From NCBI GenBank assembly GCA_013396995.1, contig VWZP01001589.1, positions 2,565,069 to 2,629,068 of the forward strand: a stretch of DNA of 64,000 nucleotides, in the 5' to 3' direction. The DNA comes from Dicaeum eximium (taxonomy: Eukaryota > Chordata > Aves > Passeriformes > Dicaeidae). The position numbers and the translations under genes are program-made. Positions 62,401-64,000 of the stretch are shown piece by piece (the stretch's first letter is position 1; every line of letters starts with the position of its first letter). The notes beneath the pieces are model-generated. The model made no database searches. It saw only the letters and a list, made by a program, of their open reading frames with translations, and was not told the DNA's origin.

Positions 62401-64000
62401 TAAAAGCTGCTAATGCCAGTAGGCTGCCAGATTTGCAGCCTGCTAGGAATCCATTGAATATAAACCAACATGTGTTGCTGGAACCAGCGAGGGTTGCTCA
62501 AGACTGTGACCCAAGCTTCCAGAGAAGAGCCGTGGGTGCAAACGACAACAAGTGTGTACACTGCAGCTTCATTGCTCATTCTGCTGCTTCTTTAGAGCTG
62601 CACGTGAAGCGAAAACATACCAAACAATTTGAATACTACTGCATGGCTTGTGACTACTATGCTGTTACTCGCAGAGAGATGATAAGGCATGCGGCAACAG
62701 AGAAACATAAAATTAGAAGAGAATCTTACGTTTATCCTTCTTCTGGGGAGGAAGCGAATACAGCAAATATCACTAAAGAAGGCACTGCTTTGCCTCAAGA
62801 CGATCACCATCGCAGTGCAGGAGAATCAAAAACTATTTTAGATGAAACAAAGTGTGCCAAGGATGCATCAAAAGGTGATCATACAAATAAAAGCTTTACT
62901 GAGTGTACTGCCTTAAATGAAAATACATCTCCAGGAATCTCTAAGGGTGTCAGTTCTCAAAATGCAGTAGGACATGAACTTCATAAGGAGTCTAAAAATG
63001 GAGGAGAAAACCCTTTCTGTGAAGGATTCAAGCAAACTCATCAGAAAGATAAAGTTGTTGAACTTGTCAAGGAAGCATCATTTAAAGAAACAGGTACTTG
63101 TGAGGTGCAGAAAAGTGAGCCTGATCAGGAGCTGCTCAACTCAGATGATAATTGCGCTGTGGAAAATCAAAATAGATCAAGCAACACAAACTTGATTTCA
63201 GAAAAATGTGTGGAGAGCTTGGAAGATAATAGTGAAAACCCAGAAGCAGATTGTAGAGACAAAGACAGTCTCAAAAAAAAATCACTGAAGAAAAATAACC
63301 CACTTATGCTAAGTCTTCCAGAAACAAGTAGTGCAGTAGAGCAATCAAATTTTGCTGGAAACACTGGAGAAGCAGTACAAAATAGACATAGTTTAGATGG
63401 TAACAGAAGTTTCAGAGAGGATCCTACTGGGGAGGAGGAAGAAGCCCTTATGGAAGCACAACGTGAAGCTGAAGTAACTATAAATAACAATGTTTGGGAG
63501 GCAGATGGCTCAACAGCTGAGGGCACACAAGAAAGTAGTAATGAGGCTTTAGGAACAGTTATCAGTGCTGATGATAAAGGAAAGGCAATGCAAAATGTTG
63601 GCAAGTTTGATTCTTCTATAGTGAGGTTAAAAAGTCATCAAGATGGGGAGGCCACTGACCATTCTGCTGAAGGACAGATGTCAGGGGCAGTGAAAGCTAG
63701 TGAGCTCACAGTGAAAGCAGACACTTCAACAAGTGGTGGGAAAAAGAAGAAGTCAGAAGGAATTTCCCTTGGGGAATCGACACGTATTCGCTGCGATGAC
63801 TGTGGTTTTCTAGCAGATGGTTTGAGCGGACTGAATGTTCACATAGCCATGAAACATCCTTCAAAAGAAAAGCATTTTCATTGCTTACTCTGTGGAAAAT
63901 CATTTTACACAGAAAGCAACCTTCACCAGCACTTGGCCAGTGCTGGGCACATGCGGAATGAGCAGGCGAGCGTGGAGGAGCTGCCCGAAGGAGGCGCAAC
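59407..64000 (+). CDS. ZNF407: ZNF407, giant first coding exon (partial)
   Basis: Nuclear C2H2 zinc-finger protein. Human ZNF407 (2,248 aa) acts as a transcriptional regulator in adipocyte glucose uptake, and its loss causes a recessive neurodevelopmental disorder. The exon begins after the acceptor TTCTTTTTGTAG (59,406), and the likely start is ATG 59,451 (MDGEENKK, similar to the human N-terminus). The frame then runs 1,516 codons without a stop to the window edge, so the C-terminal part and later exons lie to the right. The first 250 residues are acidic/Ser/Thr-rich and disordered in character, with a basic RKRK motif at residues 86-89 and a degenerate finger near 139-161. Thirteen canonical C2H2 fingers follow (first near residue 253, then six close pairs), separated by long charged linkers. 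All Cys and His ligands in those thirteen are intact. The frame is also open from the acceptor to ATG 59,451, so an upstream start is not excluded. Confidence 0.95.
59865..59933 (+). other. ZNF407: Degenerate C2H2 finger in ZNF407
   Basis: The segment CLRYGFRCAADDAMLKVHKE followed by NKH has the finger outline (first Cys, GF, a leucine-containing helix, two His). The second Cys position is Tyr, and the distance to the first His is one residue too long. It probably does not bind zinc in the normal way. Confidence 0.55.
60207..60275 (+). other. ZNF407: ZNF407 zinc finger 1
   Basis: C-x2-C-x12-H-x5-H, beginning CDLCGFQSAEESLLNSHF and ending GKTH. It stands alone, with no paired finger within 80 residues. 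Confidence 0.93.
61065..61220 (+). other. ZNF407: ZNF407 zinc fingers 2 and 3 (pair)
   Basis: Finger 2 (61,065-61,130) is C-x2-C-x12-H-x4-H and finger 3 (61,152-61,220) is C-x2-C-x12-H-x5-H, joined by seven residues. Finger 3 has the CSYSSGVREDMKQH core seen in all second-of-pair fingers. Confidence 0.95.
61245..61394 (+). other. ZNF407: ZNF407 zinc fingers 4 and 5 (pair)
   Basis: Finger 4 (61,245-61,310) has H-x4-H and finger 5 (61,326-61,394) has H-x5-H, with a five-residue linker. It follows the previous pair after only eight residues, so fingers 2-5 form one array. Confidence 0.95.
61602..61757 (+). other. ZNF407: ZNF407 zinc fingers 6 and 7 (pair)
   Basis: Finger 6 (61,602-61,667) has H-x4-H and finger 7 (61,689-61,757) has H-x5-H ending in KH, with a seven-residue linker. 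Confidence 0.95.
62040..62195 (+). other. ZNF407: ZNF407 zinc fingers 8 and 9 (pair)
   Basis: Finger 8 (62,040-62,105) has H-x4-H and finger 9 (62,127-62,195) has H-x5-H ending in KKH, with a seven-residue linker. Finger 9 (CNYYTVTKGDMERH) is closely similar to finger 11. Confidence 0.95.
62553..62708 (+). other. ZNF407: ZNF407 zinc fingers 10 and 11 (pair)
   Basis: Finger 10 (62,553-62,618) has H-x4-H and finger 11 (62,640-62,708) has H-x5-H ending in EKH, with a seven-residue linker. The pair resembles 8/9 in both members, suggesting a duplicated two-finger unit. Confidence 0.95.
63792..63950 (+). other. ZNF407: ZNF407 zinc fingers 12 and 13 (pair)
   Basis: Finger 12 (63,792-63,857) has H-x4-H and finger 13 (63,882-63,950) has H-x5-H, with an eight-residue linker. 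The pair follows a long acidic, finger-free linker of about 360 residues and ends 50 bases before the window edge. Finger 13 (CGKSFYTESNLHQH) is the most classical finger of the set. Confidence 0.95.

Noticed and set aside
59564..63999. Many minus-strand open frames of 60-145 codons inside the ZNF407 exon
   Set aside because: They are antisense shadows of a long coding exon whose + strand frame has intact zinc fingers throughout.
1..64000. CRISPR arrays, operons, bacterial promoters or phage-type systems
   Set aside because: No regularly spaced direct repeats and no dense coding. Exon-intron structure and CR1 repeats show vertebrate nuclear DNA.

Overview
This is nuclear genomic DNA from a vertebrate, almost certainly a bird. 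Coding sequence is split into exons with GT/AG borders. The interspersed repeats I can recognise are mostly avian-type CR1 LINE fragments, and the gene order (a CNDP1-type carnosine dipeptidase followed on the same strand by ZNF407) matches the amniote CNDP2-CNDP1-ZNF407 block (human 18q22). I cannot name the species. There is no sign of bacterial, organellar or viral gene organisation, and no CRISPR array or tRNA/rRNA gene was recognised.

Layout. About 1-10,900 is upstream sequence (CNDP1 5' flank or a long 5' intron) with no convincing coding exon. A 3'-terminal CR1 copy lies at about 10,935-11,522. From 11,895 to about 22,800 runs CNDP1 on the + strand, in eleven visible coding exons. They join in frame to 482 codons plus stop from the first ATG of the first visible exon, with all metal ligands of the M20 peptidase fold intact. 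The reading frame stays open upstream of that ATG to a splice acceptor, so an upstream exon carrying the true start and signal peptide is probably not recognised here. From about 22,800 to 33,560 is intergenic DNA with CR1 fragments, a probable LTR at about 24,500-24,777, a clear antisense LTR at 30,645-30,913 and an odd GC-rich block next to it (30,115-30,644).

Around 33,560-34,720 is a CpG-rich block interrupted by a 612-base assembly gap. A YY1-type AAGATGGCG motif in it marks the likely ZNF407 promoter and first exon. About 25 kb of presumed first intron follows (to 59,406), with CR1 copies and a few ORF-bearing stretches that I could not identify. From 59,407 to the window end is the giant first coding exon of ZNF407: 1,516 open codons with thirteen canonical C2H2 fingers and one degenerate finger, running off the right edge.

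The two genes are not known to work together. CNDP1 is a zinc dipeptidase that hydrolyses histidine dipeptides such as carnosine, and ZNF407 is a nuclear C2H2 zinc-finger regulator. Their adjacency is conserved synteny, not an operon. I found no clearly new biological system. The most notable points are the strict two-finger periodicity in ZNF407, the poly-serine N-terminus of avian CNDP1, and the GC-rich block beside the antisense LTR.
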